Source: Eustoma russellianum (lineage: Eukaryota > Streptophyta > Magnoliopsida > Gentianales > Gentianaceae). Taken from it: 64,000 bases of DNA. The notes beneath the pieces are model-generated. The model was not told the DNA's origin, did not search any database, and saw nothing but the letters and a program-made list of their open reading frames with translations. Made by a program: the position numbers and the translations under genes. Below, piece after piece: positions 8,830 through 20,257 of the stretch (positions within the stretch are counted from its first letter, which is position 1; each line of letters opens with the position of its first letter). The DNA is taken from positions 30,688,519 through 30,752,518 of the forward strand of contig AP025047.1 in assembly GCA_036186865.1 (NCBI GenBank). The letters run 5' to 3'.

Positions 8830-11800
8830 TTGAAATCCCCTTCTTCTTCTTCCCCATTTCAGCCCCCCCCATTTTCATCCCCCCCAAAATCTCCCTCCCC
8901 CGCGACGCGAAATCTCTCCACCGCCGCTCCTCCAGCTTCCGCCATTCTCCGGTGACCTCCTTCCCTGGTTAGTTTTTCTTCCTATTTCGTTTTTAATGCT
9001 TTTAATTAGTTATAGATTCAATTCTTTGTTTTGGGTTTGGGTTGTGGGTGTTGATGATGGGTTGGGGACTATGGGGAGGGATGTGGGGCGGGGCAGTAGT
9101 GGTTGGGGGTGGTTGTGGGTGGGGTTCACCAAGAAATCTCCCCCGCGAATGGCGAATGGTTTGGGGACTATGGGGAGGGCTGTGGGGCGGTTGGGGTGGT
9201 GAATGGCGGAGCAGTGGTGGTTGGGGGGCTGTCGGTGGGGCTGAGTGGTGCAGGTTCGTGCTGGGTGGGGCGGGGTGGGGCTGGGCAGGTGTTAGGCAGG
9301 TGCTAGGTGGGGCTGGGTGGTGCTGGGTGGTGTTGGGGTGGGTAGGCAGTGGGGTGGTGTAGGGCAGTGGGGTGGTGGCGCTGGGTTGGGTTTCTATGTC
9401 CGACGACATATGAAGCAAGCATGTTGGTGATCATGTGGCTAAGGTATGTTTGGGCAGCCCCTAATGCTCTTAAATTCTCACTTTTTATGCCTATTTTATG
9501 TTACAAGTGATGTATTAAGTAGCTTTTATTTATTTTTCAAGTTTGAAGCTCAAATGATGTATATTATTGAAGCCATGTATTTTGTTTAGCTAGTTTATGG
9601 TTGAAGCCTGTTTGTTGTTAAACTGAATTGTGTTTACTTTGGGCAGCCCATAATTCTCTTAAATTTACCATTTTTATGCATAATTCATGTTACAAGTGAT
9701 GTATCATAAGGATATAGAGGTGATGTATATTTTGAAGTGTAATTTGTTTAGAGGTGATGCATATTTATGCCTTAAGTTTCAAGTTCAAGTGATGTATACT
9801 TTGAAGTGTAATTTGATGATGAAGTTGATTATGTAGTTTGGTTAATCATGTCATGTGTTTTGGATTTGGATTTGTCTTGAGAGAGGCCATTAAGGCTGGG
9901 AAACCTCCGATAAACGAATATGTCATGCCGAAATTTTCAAAATTATTAATATCTTGCATTAAATGTATGTAAACACTTGTCATTTTTTTAGACATCATTA
10001 TTTGTTTGGCCAACCAACCCTAAACTTGTTGAATGTGCCTTTTAAATTTTTCACCCTTGCAGATCTGATGGCTAGTGAGGGTTTACCTACTCGACCCACC
10101 TACCCACCAGCCAGACAGGCCCTCTCAGGACAGTTCGATGTGTTATTTTCTCAGCATGAGCTGTTTGGTTCGGTGTCGACCGCCGCTTTGGCTGCGGACG
10201 CGGACCTTTTAGGGACTGCCGATAGGTCCGCACCCCCAGATCTCTGACGCCACCCACTCCCACCGGTTAAGCCCATCATCCAGCGTCTGATGCGGCATCG
10301 GACGAGGGTGTCATACCAGGGCGTCGTGCCCTCCTTGGTCACATACTACCCATACGTAAGTAATGCTTTATTTTTTTAACACGTTTTTAAATCTATTCAC
10401 GAGTTATTTTTTTCCTAACAACTTCATCTCTTTCAGGTTTGCATCAGACTCGGGCCAGATTTCCGATTGCATCACTCGGTCCTTCCACCTGAGGCAGGAC
10501 CCTGCTGGATATGCCTGGTCCCGTGTCACTCCGCATACACGTATGTTCTACTGGGATGAGTTTCAGGTATTCAAATTTGATGAATTTCACTTTTTGATGC
10601 ATAATCGATCATTACTTTTCTAACCACATTTTTATTTTTCCTCCGTATAATAATTGCAGAAGGCGTACAGCTGGCCAGCCAACATCGCCCATGACATGGA
10701 GCAGGCCTGGCGCCAGAGGGCCGCTAAACGCTACAGGGACTTCGTCAACTCGCTCAAGACCAAGTGGGAGCGGTGACTCCATTTCTGCGAGGCCTCCCTA
10801 CGTATCCGAGGCCACCTGGGGGGTGGATATAAGGGTGGCTGGACCCTGTTAACCAAGCCCGCAGCACCCGGAATGCGGCGAACCGGCGCAGCAGCAATCT
10901 ACAGGCCCTAGCACCTGCCACACACTCAGGTGGTTTGGTTTCCCATGCCACCACGATGCGTGCTATGGTAAGTATTTTAATATTGGATTATTTAGATTCA
11001 TTGATTTCATTGGATTATTTAGATTCATTGACTTAAGTGGATTATTTAGATTCATTGATTTCTTATGTTCCGCTGTTGTTTTTTTTGGTATTCGTATATG
11101 GTTAATGTAAATAGTATATGTGTGCATTTGCCTTTTTTTATTTTTGATTTGACTTGGGAGAGGCCTTTAAGGCCGGGATACCTCCGATAAACGAATAGGT
11201 CATGCTGAAATTTTTAAAATTCTGGATTTCACTAACATATTTTATTTCATTCTTTCAGCACGCGGAGACGGGGGAGTGGCCAGCCTCCTACGATCTCTTC
11301 TACAAGACGCATCGGAAGAAAGCCTCCGACGGAATGGAGGACTGGATCACGGCGAAGGCCTGCGACATCAGTGTAAGTAGTCTACGATATCATTTGTTTT
11401 TTCTTAGTTTGTTTTATTTCTAAACCCTAACCCTAACAATTCTTATTCTCATTTAAGGACGAGTACAACAGATTACTGGCAGAGAGGGGAGAAGAGGCTG
11501 ACAAGAACCGTGCTTATTGGGATGCGGTTCGGACCATCGGCCCTCAGAATAAGAAGAAGAGAGAGGTGTACGGGGTTGGATCAGTAGCGCCGCGATGATC
11601 TTCCTCGAAGTTCTGCTCCAGGTGCTTCTTCCGAGGCCAGCACCTCCGCGCCTTCTGCGACGCCAGAGGATATTTCGCGCCTGGACGTAGATCATGCGGC
11701 GCTGCAGCATGAGATGGAGACCATCAGGTGCAGCATGAGGAGAGTGTACAGGCACTGCGGTCGCAGCTCACTCAGACCCAGCAGGCGCTGCAGCAGGCGC

Positions 11801-11870
11801 AGCAGGAGAAGAGCAGAAACTCTCGCAGCTATTGCAGATCCTCCGCTTTTCCTTTCCAGCTCCTCGTAGC
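8830..11870 (+). pseudogene. CACTA TNPA-like gene (transposase_24 type), multi-exon, broken
   Basis: Exons inferred from coding similarity and GT/AG borders: a leader ending at 8967, then about 10063-10355 (ATG at 10068), 10437-10566, 10660-10967, 11259-11372 and 11458 onward. The third exon encodes the segment ending FYWDEFQ and the fourth begins KAYSWPANI and carries RYRDFVNSLKTKWER. The fourth continues, frame-shifted, to NRRSSNLQALAPATHSGG. The fifth has EWPASYDLFYKTHRKK and the sixth DEYNRLLAERGEE and a Gln-rich helix (QALQQAQQEK). This is the order of the plant En/Spm second protein, which binds subterminal repeats. A stop at 10245, the shift in exon 4 and a stop at 11596 prevent a full product. 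Introns hold repeated modules described under findings. Confidence 0.75.
9050..9390 (+). repeat. G-rich low-complexity tract in the first TNPA-like intron
   Basis: About 340 bases with strong G excess on the plus strand, made of imperfect GGTGGGGCTGGGTGGT-type units with many runs of three or more G. It starts about 80 bases after the splice donor at 8968. Reading frames through it are composition artefacts. Confidence 0.85.
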
Positions 11871-12239
11871 CTCAGCCTCGCCCTCAGGATGATCAGCCTT
11901 CTCCGCATGATCCCCCTCCACATTCCCCTGCATCGTATTTCATTTTTTGATTTTTCGTACTGACTATTTCATTTATTGTATTGACATATTCCTTGTTCTT
12001 TTATATTTTATCTGACTTTATACGGATTCCATTTCATTTGTGTTGTTTAATTATACGAATTTCAATACGCAAATACCGTATTTCTGTATAATATTCGTAA
12101 AAATGATTTTATATACAAAATTAAATATATTATAAAAATTAATAATAATAAAAACTATTTAATGAATAATATATTGATATTATTAATAAATTATAAATAT
12201 TTAATATTTAATATTTAATATTAATTTAATATTTAATAT

Positions 12240-12577
12240 TAATTAAATAATAGCGATGAACCTGCGACGAAACATAAATGTCGCAGATCGGGCATATAAA
12301 AAAATCAAAATTTTAAAATAGCGACAAAAAAAGATATACCAACGAACCGACGACGGAAAAACAGGTCGCAGACCTGACAGATTTACGTCGCAATTTTAAG
12401 ACGAACCGCCGACGACCTTGTTCTCATCGCAATATAACGATGCCGTACCGACGAAAATCACTTTGCGACAAGCCGTATAGCGACATAACATATTTCGTCG
12501 CCATTTCATTGCTATATACCATTAGTGACGAAATGGCGACGAAATATGTCTGTCACTATATCGCTTTTTTTGTGGTG
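12240..12577. repeat. CACTA right subterminal repeats
   Basis: Dense CGACGAA and CGTCGC repeats in both orientations leading to the right terminal inverted repeat, matching the motif used at the left end. The stretch just before it (11940-12240) is very AT-rich and non-coding. Confidence 0.85.
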
Positions 12578-12884
12578 GTAAAGGAAAAAATCATACCCCG
12601 AACTCGGTTTTATTAGATTGGTACTTCGTTCTTCTATTGTTAGGTTTATTTTTTTTTATATCGTGTAATAAAAGCAGTTTTCCTTATGTCGTAAATGGGG
12701 ATCATCAATAAATAAATCTGCCTTCGTTATAAAAAAAAAGATATTTTGCCATAGATACGCTACTATACTGGATGGTCAACAGCAAAATCTTAATTCGTAA
12801 AAGCCTATCTCCTGCACTGGTAGATTGCAGGCAAACAAAAAGAATCTAAAGGGCTATTTGCATTATAGCTCCGGAATTAATCTG

Positions 12885-13452
12885 TTGGTGCTGTCAAAGC
12901 TGATGATCCAAGCAAACAAGAAATACAGCAGCGAGCAGCAACTTAACAATTAAAATGAGAAAACTGTTTGATCAAATGGAAGTCACACGAATGTTGATTC
13001 TTGATGCAAAGATCACAGTAAATAGTAAAAAATCAAAATTACAAATAGCTGGAATCGTGATTGAGGGAAAGGAAGTCTTGGTGTGAAAACGCGAATGATG
13101 AAGAACTAGAAGCGCAGTTTAGTTTGGCGGACAACTGATTCGAGGATGTACAAAAGACACTTTTGTCCTTTGTAAATAACGGGAGCTGATTTAGTTTAAG
13201 GGCATTCTTGTACATTTGTTGCTTTCTTCTTCCCGCTACCTCTGAGTTGTATATATATGTGAAGAAGCGGTTGCTTTCTTGTAACCTTTTCTTGAATGAA
13301 AATGATATAGAAAGTTCTCCATTCCTGTTCCGTGAAGTCTTCTTCTCTTCTTATTTGATAATTCGATTGTCGTTTGCTTTTTGTGTTTGTTTGGTTAATT
13401 GATTGATCAAGTGAGTTACCAGTTGTTCGATTGATTTGTGAATTTCATCAGG
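12885..13452 (+). mobile_element. LTR-like fragment, probably Copia
   Basis: A plausible LTR starts TGTTGGTGCTG near 12885 and has a TATA-like TATATATATG near 13250. An AATGAAAATG near 13295 could act as a processing signal, and the block ends in CA near 13452. The arrangement resembles the LTR at 20584-21153 but is not the same family. There is no primer-binding site after it, no polypurine tract before it and no clear target duplication, so it could also be host promoter DNA. Confidence 0.3.
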
Positions 13453-13455
13453 TGC

Positions 13456-13846
13456 ATCTGAAAAGCCTACACTAGAATCATCTATGATAACGAGACTTGG
13501 AACCATGGGCACATGATGGAAACTATAAAAACAGGCCTATATACTTGGTTGGCAATATGGAATGGAGGAGACTGAAACAGCTTCTCAACTAAGGGTGGAG
13601 CTACCCTATCTTATATACCGAGGGAAACAAGCTCACTACTTGGGGCAATATGGAATGTTCGTAATTCATTTAGTTCTTTTAGATCTATTCATGATCTACC
13701 CATCTTGTTAAAGATTGTGTCATTATTAGTTATCACAAATTAATATGTTTTACATGTTGAAGCAATAGCTTCACATGCCGCAGGCCTAACTGGTCTTCTC
13801 TAACATCCCAATAAATAAGCAAGGTTTAGAAGAAAAAAAAGTTTCA
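13456..13846. other. Unassigned stretch
   Basis: No coding similarity, RNA gene or repeat was recognised. Confidence 0.5.
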
Positions 13847-14085
13847 GGGCATAACTCAGTTGATACTCAGATTGGGATTTGCTTTAACAAGTCAAAGAGT
13901 TCGATTCCAGAGAGTGTTCTATTGATGCTAGGTCGAAGGCTTGGTTTGCGGAGGACACCTTGTGTGGGTCACTGCGTAAGTCCTCACCCAACCTAGAAAA
14001 ACGCTGGGCTTCTGATTTGCATCCTCCACCATTCTCCTTGGGCAATGGGGACCTTCAAGGCCAAGTAATAACCTTTTGCTCCATG
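13847..14085 (+). mobile_element. tRNA-derived SINE
   Basis: It starts GGGCATAACTCAGTTGATACTC (box A) and has AGAGTTCGATTCC (box B) near 13887. The body shares TGTGTGGGTCACTGCGTAA and GATTTGCATCCTCCAC with the SINE at 53925. The flanks are A-rich and similar (TAGAAGAAAAAAAAG before, TAGAAAAAAGG after), which fits a decayed target duplication. Confidence 0.75.
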
Positions 14086-14202
14086 TATAGAAAAAAGGCT
14101 ACAACTGAATGGTCCCCATCAAATAAAGAATAGGGTTCTTGACCTATCTCTATGCAGTTTCCTGTAAAAGCGCAGTCCGTACATTTTATTCACCCTTGTC
14201 TC

Positions 14203-15558
14203 TGTTAAATTGTAAGGCATTTACGAAACTCAGATTCTATACAGGTTAGAGAACGAAACCGATATTCTGTACATCACAGGGATAAGCAGAGCTCAGCGCG
14301 GGGATGAGCAAAGCTTAGCACGGAGATGAGCTCAGCACGGAGATGAGCTCCGCAAAGATGAGCTCAGCACGGAGATGAGCTCAGAAGAGAGATGAGCAGA
14401 GCTCAGCACAGAGATGAGCTCCGCAAAGATGAGCTCAGCACGGAGATGAACTCAAGAAGAGAGATGAGCAGAGTTCAGCAGAGGATGAGCATAGCTGAGC
14501 ACAGGATGAGCATAGCTCAACACAGGGATGAGCTCAACACAGAGAAGAGCTCAACTCAGAGAATATCTCAACATGCAAACCAAGGCTAGTGTAGGGCTCT
14601 GTCCTTAAGATGAATTGCTTCAATATACTATGCCCAACCGAAATTGCAACGTCTCCCAAGATATAACGACTAACAGTTCAAACGAGTGACACTACTATAT
14701 AAGAACTCCACGAACCTGACAATGTTTTGACTTCTCGGATGGATAAAATGCAGCAATATATGCAAAATGCAGCAGTAGTTTATGCAGAATGCTTGTATGC
14801 AGCAGGAGAAGGGAGGAAGAAAAATTTCAGTGCCCCTCAGAAGCTGAGCACTGCCTCCATTTATATAGGAAAATCTTGGAGGTTACGGCAACCAACGGCT
14901 GCACTGTTCGGCTAGTAACCCCCACAATCACCACGCATCAAGTAACCCACGACTGGTAGGAAATCAGTCCAACTGAAACTATCAGTTTGATCTGAGCCGT
15001 TAGACCGTAGTATTAAATCATAACCGTAGGATCAGGTAATTATTTTCTGGAAAATTAAAAAAATATTGTCCCAAAAAGAAATGAACTGGTCGGGCGAGCT
15101 ACAAGCCACGAGCACAAGCCAAGAAGAGCCGGCCGGACGGACGGGCGGCGGCGACGACGACGCGTGCGCTGCAGCCATCTGCGTCTTCCCTGCGGTCAAA
15201 AAATCTCTTGCCCTTAGGACACATCTAAAGTACCTCTCCAAGCACTATATTTAGTGGCAAATTTCCTTCAATTGACCAATGTGGTATATTTTAAAATGAT
15301 GATGTGTTCAATTCTCATGAGGCCACATCATCATTTTTCCATTTTTAACCATTTTAACTCCTACTTTAAGCATTAATTTTCCATTCACCCGGTATCAAAT
15401 TGAGTGATTCAAAAGCCTAAAATCATCTACTCATGATAATTTAAGACTTATTAGTTTCCATTTTTGATTAACGATAACGAATCATAATTAAGCTCCAAGT
15501 ATGTGCTCACCAACCTTGGACAAACTCATTTTTCTAATTTTCCATTTTTCCTCCAACA
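14203..15558 (-). repeat. 3' LTR of the minus-strand Copia
   Basis: The plus-strand ends are TGTTAAATTG and CTCCAACA, giving TGTTGGAG...TTTAACA on the coding strand. A TATA-like box in minus orientation lies near 14858-14866. The polypurine tract, CCCCCACATG on the plus strand, follows at 15561-15570. The downstream part contains the minisatellite at 14280-14575. Confidence 0.75.
14280..14575. repeat. Minisatellite with GAGCTC core
   Basis: About 16 imperfect units of 17-20 bases of the type GATGAGCTCAGCACGGA. The core GAGCTC is palindromic. The array lies inside the 3' LTR of the Copia, downstream of its TATA-like box in transcript orientation. Confidence 0.9.
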
Positions 15559-15959
15559 ATCCCCCACATGAATGAAATTAATGCAAATCTAGATGCAGAC
15601 TCTAACAAGAAGTCAGACAAGAAAATGTTTCATCAGAAGATGTAGCTTCTGGCTTTGAGCCTTTCGTAGTGATGTACCATTGGATTCACTCGGCTAAGTA
15701 GTGACTTGATGTCTTGAACTAGTCAGCCTTTGCTGTGAACTTAGAAGACAATACTCACACAACATTTCATTTAACACCCTTTTGATTCTCATGGTTGTGT
15801 TCATTTTGTCCATGAACATACTGGTTCAGAAAGTGTTTAGAGATTTCTTGCCTCATAGAATTCTCATAGAAGTGGTCCCACTTCACACTTACATAGATGA
15901 TTTCTATCAAGAGCATTCTTCCATATCACACTTGATATATCAAGATATATGACATCATT

Positions 15960-18900
15960 AAAAGTTTTTAGCTTACCCTAAATATTCTCTGCCTACAACA
16001 CTTTTATGTAATGAAACGAGTAAGTGCTTAACTGAAACTTCACAACTTAGTTGGTCCCATTGAACCAAGATTCTGGGATCTACAGTAAACAAGGTTGGGT
16101 TACCATTACAAAGATTCTTGCGTAGTAGGCTTAAGTCCCATTCTGTTGTCAATTTTGACATCTGATCTCTAAGCAAACCTTTTGTAAGCGGATCCGCAAG
16201 ATTCTCCTTTGATTTATGTAATCAATAGAAATCACGCCATTAGAGATCAATTGCTTAATGGTATTATGTCTCTGGTGAATATGTCATGACTTACAATTAT
16301 AGATGTTGCTTTGTGCTCGTCCTATAGCAGACTGACTATCACGGTGTATGCTGATAGGAGTGCTTGGCTTAGGCCAACATGGAACATCTTCTAGAAAATT
16401 TTTGAAGCCATTCATCCTCTTCCCCAGCTTTATCTAATGATATAAACTCAGCTTCCATAGTGGATCGAGCTATGCACGTTTTCTTTGTAGACTTCCATGA
16501 CACTACAAAACCACCAACAATGAATAGGTATCCACTGGTGACTTAGAGCCCTTGCTATCTGATATCCAATTTGCATCACAGCTTTCCAAAACTGCCTGAA
16601 TATCTTGTATGGTGTAATCTAAGATTCATTGTGTATTTCAGGTACCCTCATCACTCTATTTAAAGCTTTCCAATGATCTTCACTTGGATCACTCGTAAAC
16701 CTGCTTAATTTGTTTACTTAACATGCTAAGTCTGGTCTTGTACAGTTTGTTATGTACATAAGACTTCAAATTACCTGTCAGTACTTCAATTGAGCTATCG
16801 GTTCACCTCGGTTCTTTCTTAAGTGCATACTTAAGTCTAGTGGGGTCTTTATTGGTTTTGTATCAAACATATTGAATCGTTTGAGAACAGATTCATATAA
16901 TGAGTTTGCGACATAACAATGCCTTCAGTTATCCAAGAAATTTTAATCCCTAGTCTATTGACAAACCCCATATCTTTCATATCAAAATTTCGTGTTAACA
17001 TCTTCTTGGTATTCAAGATTATGTCACGAGTACTGCCCATGATAAGCATGTCATCTACATATAGGCATACTATCACATAGGCGTCTGGTGTTTTTGATGT
17101 ACACACACTGTCACACTTGTTGATTCGGAAGCCATTTAACAACATTGCCTCATCAAACTTCAAATGTCACTGTTTGGGTGCTTGTGTAAGTCCGTACAAG
17201 AGACTTAACAAGTTTGCACACCTTTTTCTCTTGTCCTGGTACAGCAAACCCTTCAGGTTGCTCCATATAAATTTCTTCTTCTAACTCACCATTCAGGAAG
17301 ACAGTCTTCACATCCATCTGATGGATTTTTAAGTCGTAGACTGCAAGCAATAGCAACTAGCATCCTTATTATAGTGGTCCTAGTTACCGGTGAGTAGGTA
17401 TCAAAAAATTCAAACCTTCCTTTTGTGATAGTCTTTAGCTACCAATCGGACTTTGTACTTGTCAATAGACCCATCCTCTTTCAGCTTCTTCTTAAAGATC
17501 CACTTGCATCCGAGAGGTTTACTTCTTGGTGGAAGATCAACCAGCTCCCAAGTGTGATTTTGAAGTATTGATTCTATCTCACTATTTACTGCCTCTTTCC
17601 AGAAGGAGTTTCTGGATTTGACATCACCTCAGAAAAGATTCTTGGATCGTTTTTCTACCAAGTATGTTAGAAAATTTGGTCCAAAAGATGTTGGTATTCT
17701 GGCTCGTTTGCTTTGACGGGTTCCTCAATTTCTTGAGGGGGTTCATCCACACACTCGCTTACTAGTACTTGTTTCTTCGTCATTTTGTCCTTCTTAGGAA
17801 AGACATCTTCAAATAACACTGCTTTTTTTGATTCTATAACAACATTCTCAGGTATTTCAGGAGAATCGATATGCACTACTGTTAGTTGCGTATCCTATGA
17901 ATACGCAATCAATTCTTTTAGACCCAATTCTAACTTGTCTTGGTTTAGGTACATCAACCTTCGTCAGACAACCCCACACTTTCAAGTATTGGTAACTAGG
18001 CTTGTGACTTTTTCCAAGCTCGTATAGGGTTTCATTCATCTTTTTAGATGGAATTCTATTTAAAATGACGTTGGATGAGAGAATTATTTCTCCCCCACAA
18101 ATTCTTAGGCAAACCCAAGCTTATCTACATAACATTCATCATCTCTTTAGAGTACGGTTTTTGTGTTCAGCAGTACCATTCGATTGAGGTGTATATGGTG
18201 TAGTTGTTTGATGAATAATGACATGTTCTGAACAGAATTCATTAAACGGTGTATTCATATTCTCCACCTCTATCATTATGGATTGCTTTAATTCGTTTTC
18301 TAAGTTGATTTTCAACTTCATTTTTATAGTACTTGAAAGCATCAAGAGCCTCGTCTTTGCTATTTAGCAATAGACATAATATTATCATGTGCAATCGTCA
18401 ATAAAAGTTCCGAAATACTTTTTACCACCTCTTGTTTGCACAAATTTTAATCACACACATCAGTATGAATTAAATCCAAAGGTTCAGTGTTCCTTTGTAT
18501 TGAAGAAAATAGCGCCTTGCCATTTTTGCTTCAACACACACTTGCCATTTTTCTTTATTAATGTTCAGTTTGGGGTAATAAGTCAAGATTAATCATTCTT
18601 TGTATTGACTTGTAATTAGCATGTCTTAAACGAAAATGCCATAAACAAGAAGACTCAAGCATATAAGTAGAAGTAGAAGCATTCTTATTAGCCTCTTTGG
18701 GCAAAGTTTTCTTGGGTACAAACAGTCATCACACTAAGTTTGAACATGTTGTCGGTCAAGTACCCCTTCCCCAGAAATATCCCATTCTTACTCAGAATAA
18801 ATTTATTACAATCAAATACTAATCTAAATCCATGACTGACTAGTAAAGCTCCATAAACTAAGTTCTTGAGGATTGTCAGAACGTGCGGTACATCTCGCAT

Positions 18901-20053
18901 AGTCAATTCCTTTCCAGAAGTCATTTTTAGAATCACATTACCGGAACCTTCAATTTTCGAGCTATCAGAGTTTCCCATGTACAGCTTTTCATTATTCTTC
19001 GTCGGAGAATAGTCTCTGAACATCGCCCTGTTTGTGCAGACATGTCGAGTGGCTTCCAATGTCCACCCACCATTTACGAGGATTTCCTACTGATTTGCAC
19101 TCAGAAACAACAGTGCACAAATCCAGATGATCCATCTGCCTGACAAGCTTGGCTTTTGCTTTTTCTTGGGCTTACGATAGTCAACACTGTGGTGCCCTTG
19201 AATTCCACAATTATAACATTTTCAGTGAACTTTTGGGCTACTTTCTCGCCTTTAGGGTTCATTCTGACAAGATTTCCCTTTTTGTTTTTCGTCGCCTCTG
19301 CGACATGAGCCTTTGAATGATCAGAACTCGAACTTGGATTTCTTTCGGATCTGCGGTTGTCTTTCTCTATACGTAGTTGAACAATCATATTCTCCAAAGT
19401 CATCTCCTTTTGCTTATGTTTGAGATAGCTTCTAAATTCCCTCCATGAAAGAGGTAGCTTCTCAATCACAGACGCCATTATGAAAGATTCACTGAGCGAT
19501 ATGCCCTCTTTTTCAATTTCGACCACTAACATCTGAAGTTCTGCAATCTAAGAAACAACAGTCTTGGAGTGTGACATTTTAAAATCAAGAAATTTGCCAA
19601 CGACAAACTTCTCTGTACCGGCATCCTCTATGCGTTACTTTTATCTAAGGTCATCCATAATGACTTTGCAGTTTTAAAGGTACAATACAGTCCATACAAC
19701 GAATTGTCTAAATAACTTAAAATACGACTCACGCGAATATAATTACTATAATTCCACGCTTCAGCCATCAAACTGTTTTGCATATTCAGATTCTGATCTT
19801 CAACCGGAACCACCTCCGGATGATCCTCAGTCAGCATCTTTGCCAAGCCCAACATTGTCAAGAAAAACAGCATCTTGTGCTGCCAGCATTTGAAGAAACT
19901 GTCTCCAAACTTCTCAGGCTTCTCCACCTATCCAACAGCAGGAACAGGTGCAGGAATGGGTGCAGCAACAACAGGTGCGACTGAAACAGCACAGTTCTGT
20001 TCCTCAGCGTCGATGTGCGCAGCATTGAACGAATTCGAGCCTTCGGTCTCCAT
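15960..20053 (-). pseudogene. Copia gag-pol remnant
   Basis: The gag starts at 20053 (METEGSNS) and has a stop near 19927. It resumes with EKPEKFGDSFFKCW and IEKLPLSWREFRSYLKHKQ. The zinc knuckle near 19200 reads CYNCGIQGHHSVDY, so its last Cys is replaced. In the protease near 19050 the catalytic Asp-Ser/Thr-Gly is lost (LEATRHVC). Integrase survives as short pieces (TPYTPQSNGTAEHKNRTLKR near 18150, HKPSYQYLKVWGCLTKV near 18000). RT keeps MDVKTVFLNGELEEEIYMEQ near 17250 and CLYVDDMLIMGS near 17045. RNase H is barely readable near 16250-16550. Frameshifts and stops are many; nothing functional can be made. Confidence 0.8.
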
Positions 20054-20257
20054 CACATTTCAGTTTCTAGCAAATGTCAAAACATAAAGTTAGCCTCAAT
20101 TTGTTTTGAAAACATAAACTGAAAGAACACAACACAATAGACAGAATCTGGTTGCGCTCAGACCAGCAGTACAGAACAACAGAAATATAATTCGTCTTAA
20201 GATTGTTAAATTGTTAAGGCATTTACGAAACTCAGATTCTATACAGATTAGAGAATC

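Larger units (their letters stand above)
4736..12577 (+). mobile_element. CACTA (En/Spm-like) DNA transposon, 7.8 kb
   Basis: The left terminus is CACCACAAAAAG at 4736 and the right is its inverted form, TTTTTTTGTGGTG, ending at 12577. The left flank ends GGT and the right flank reads GT, so the 3-bp duplication fits GGT with one G lost from a G run at the right junction. Subterminal regions are packed with CGTCGCTA/CGACGAA-type repeats in both orientations, as in En/Spm elements. The order of parts is: subterminal repeats, an antisense mini-gene, more repeats, a TNP2-like transposase, a TNPA-like multi-exon gene, and right subterminal repeats. Both transposition genes are broken, so it is non-autonomous now. 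Confidence 0.92.
3440..12750 (+). mobile_element. ORF1-type LINE, split by a CACTA element
   Basis: Coding similarity to LINE ORF1 runs from about 3445 to 4735 and resumes after the CACTA at 12578. After a short coding remainder the sequence is AT-rich with AATAAATAAA near 12708 and ends in a short A tract near 12737-12746. That is the architecture of a non-LTR 3' end. No endonuclease or RT is present, so the copy is either ORF1-only, like the elements at 27638-31917, or deleted. The 5' junction with the preceding LINE near 3435 is abrupt. Confidence 0.6.
14203..20257 (-). mobile_element. Decayed Copia LTR retrotransposon, 5' LTR truncated
   Basis: Reading on the minus strand, a 5' LTR remnant (20204-20257) is followed by gag, protease, integrase, RT and RNase H remnants. 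Then comes a polypurine tract just inside 15559 and a 3' LTR at 14203-15558. The first 54 bases of the left LTR are repeated at 20204-20257 almost exactly (shared GGCATTTACGAAACTCAG). Beyond that, the right LTR is lost and replaced by a plus-strand Copia. This defines the element despite heavy decay. Confidence 0.8.

Noticed and set aside
9002..9418. Overlapping ORFs through the G-rich tract on both strands
   Set aside because: Gly/Trp/Val and Pro/His-rich frames arise from the simple repeat; the tract sits in an intron.
11420..11440. Telomere-like CCCTAACCCTAA in an intron
   Set aside because: Only two units; compatible with a chance telo-box rather than an interstitial telomere.
14205..15558. 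CRISPR-like or satellite array in the GAGCTC repeats
   Set aside because: Units are imperfect, contiguous and without spacers, in a plant LTR; a minisatellite explains them.
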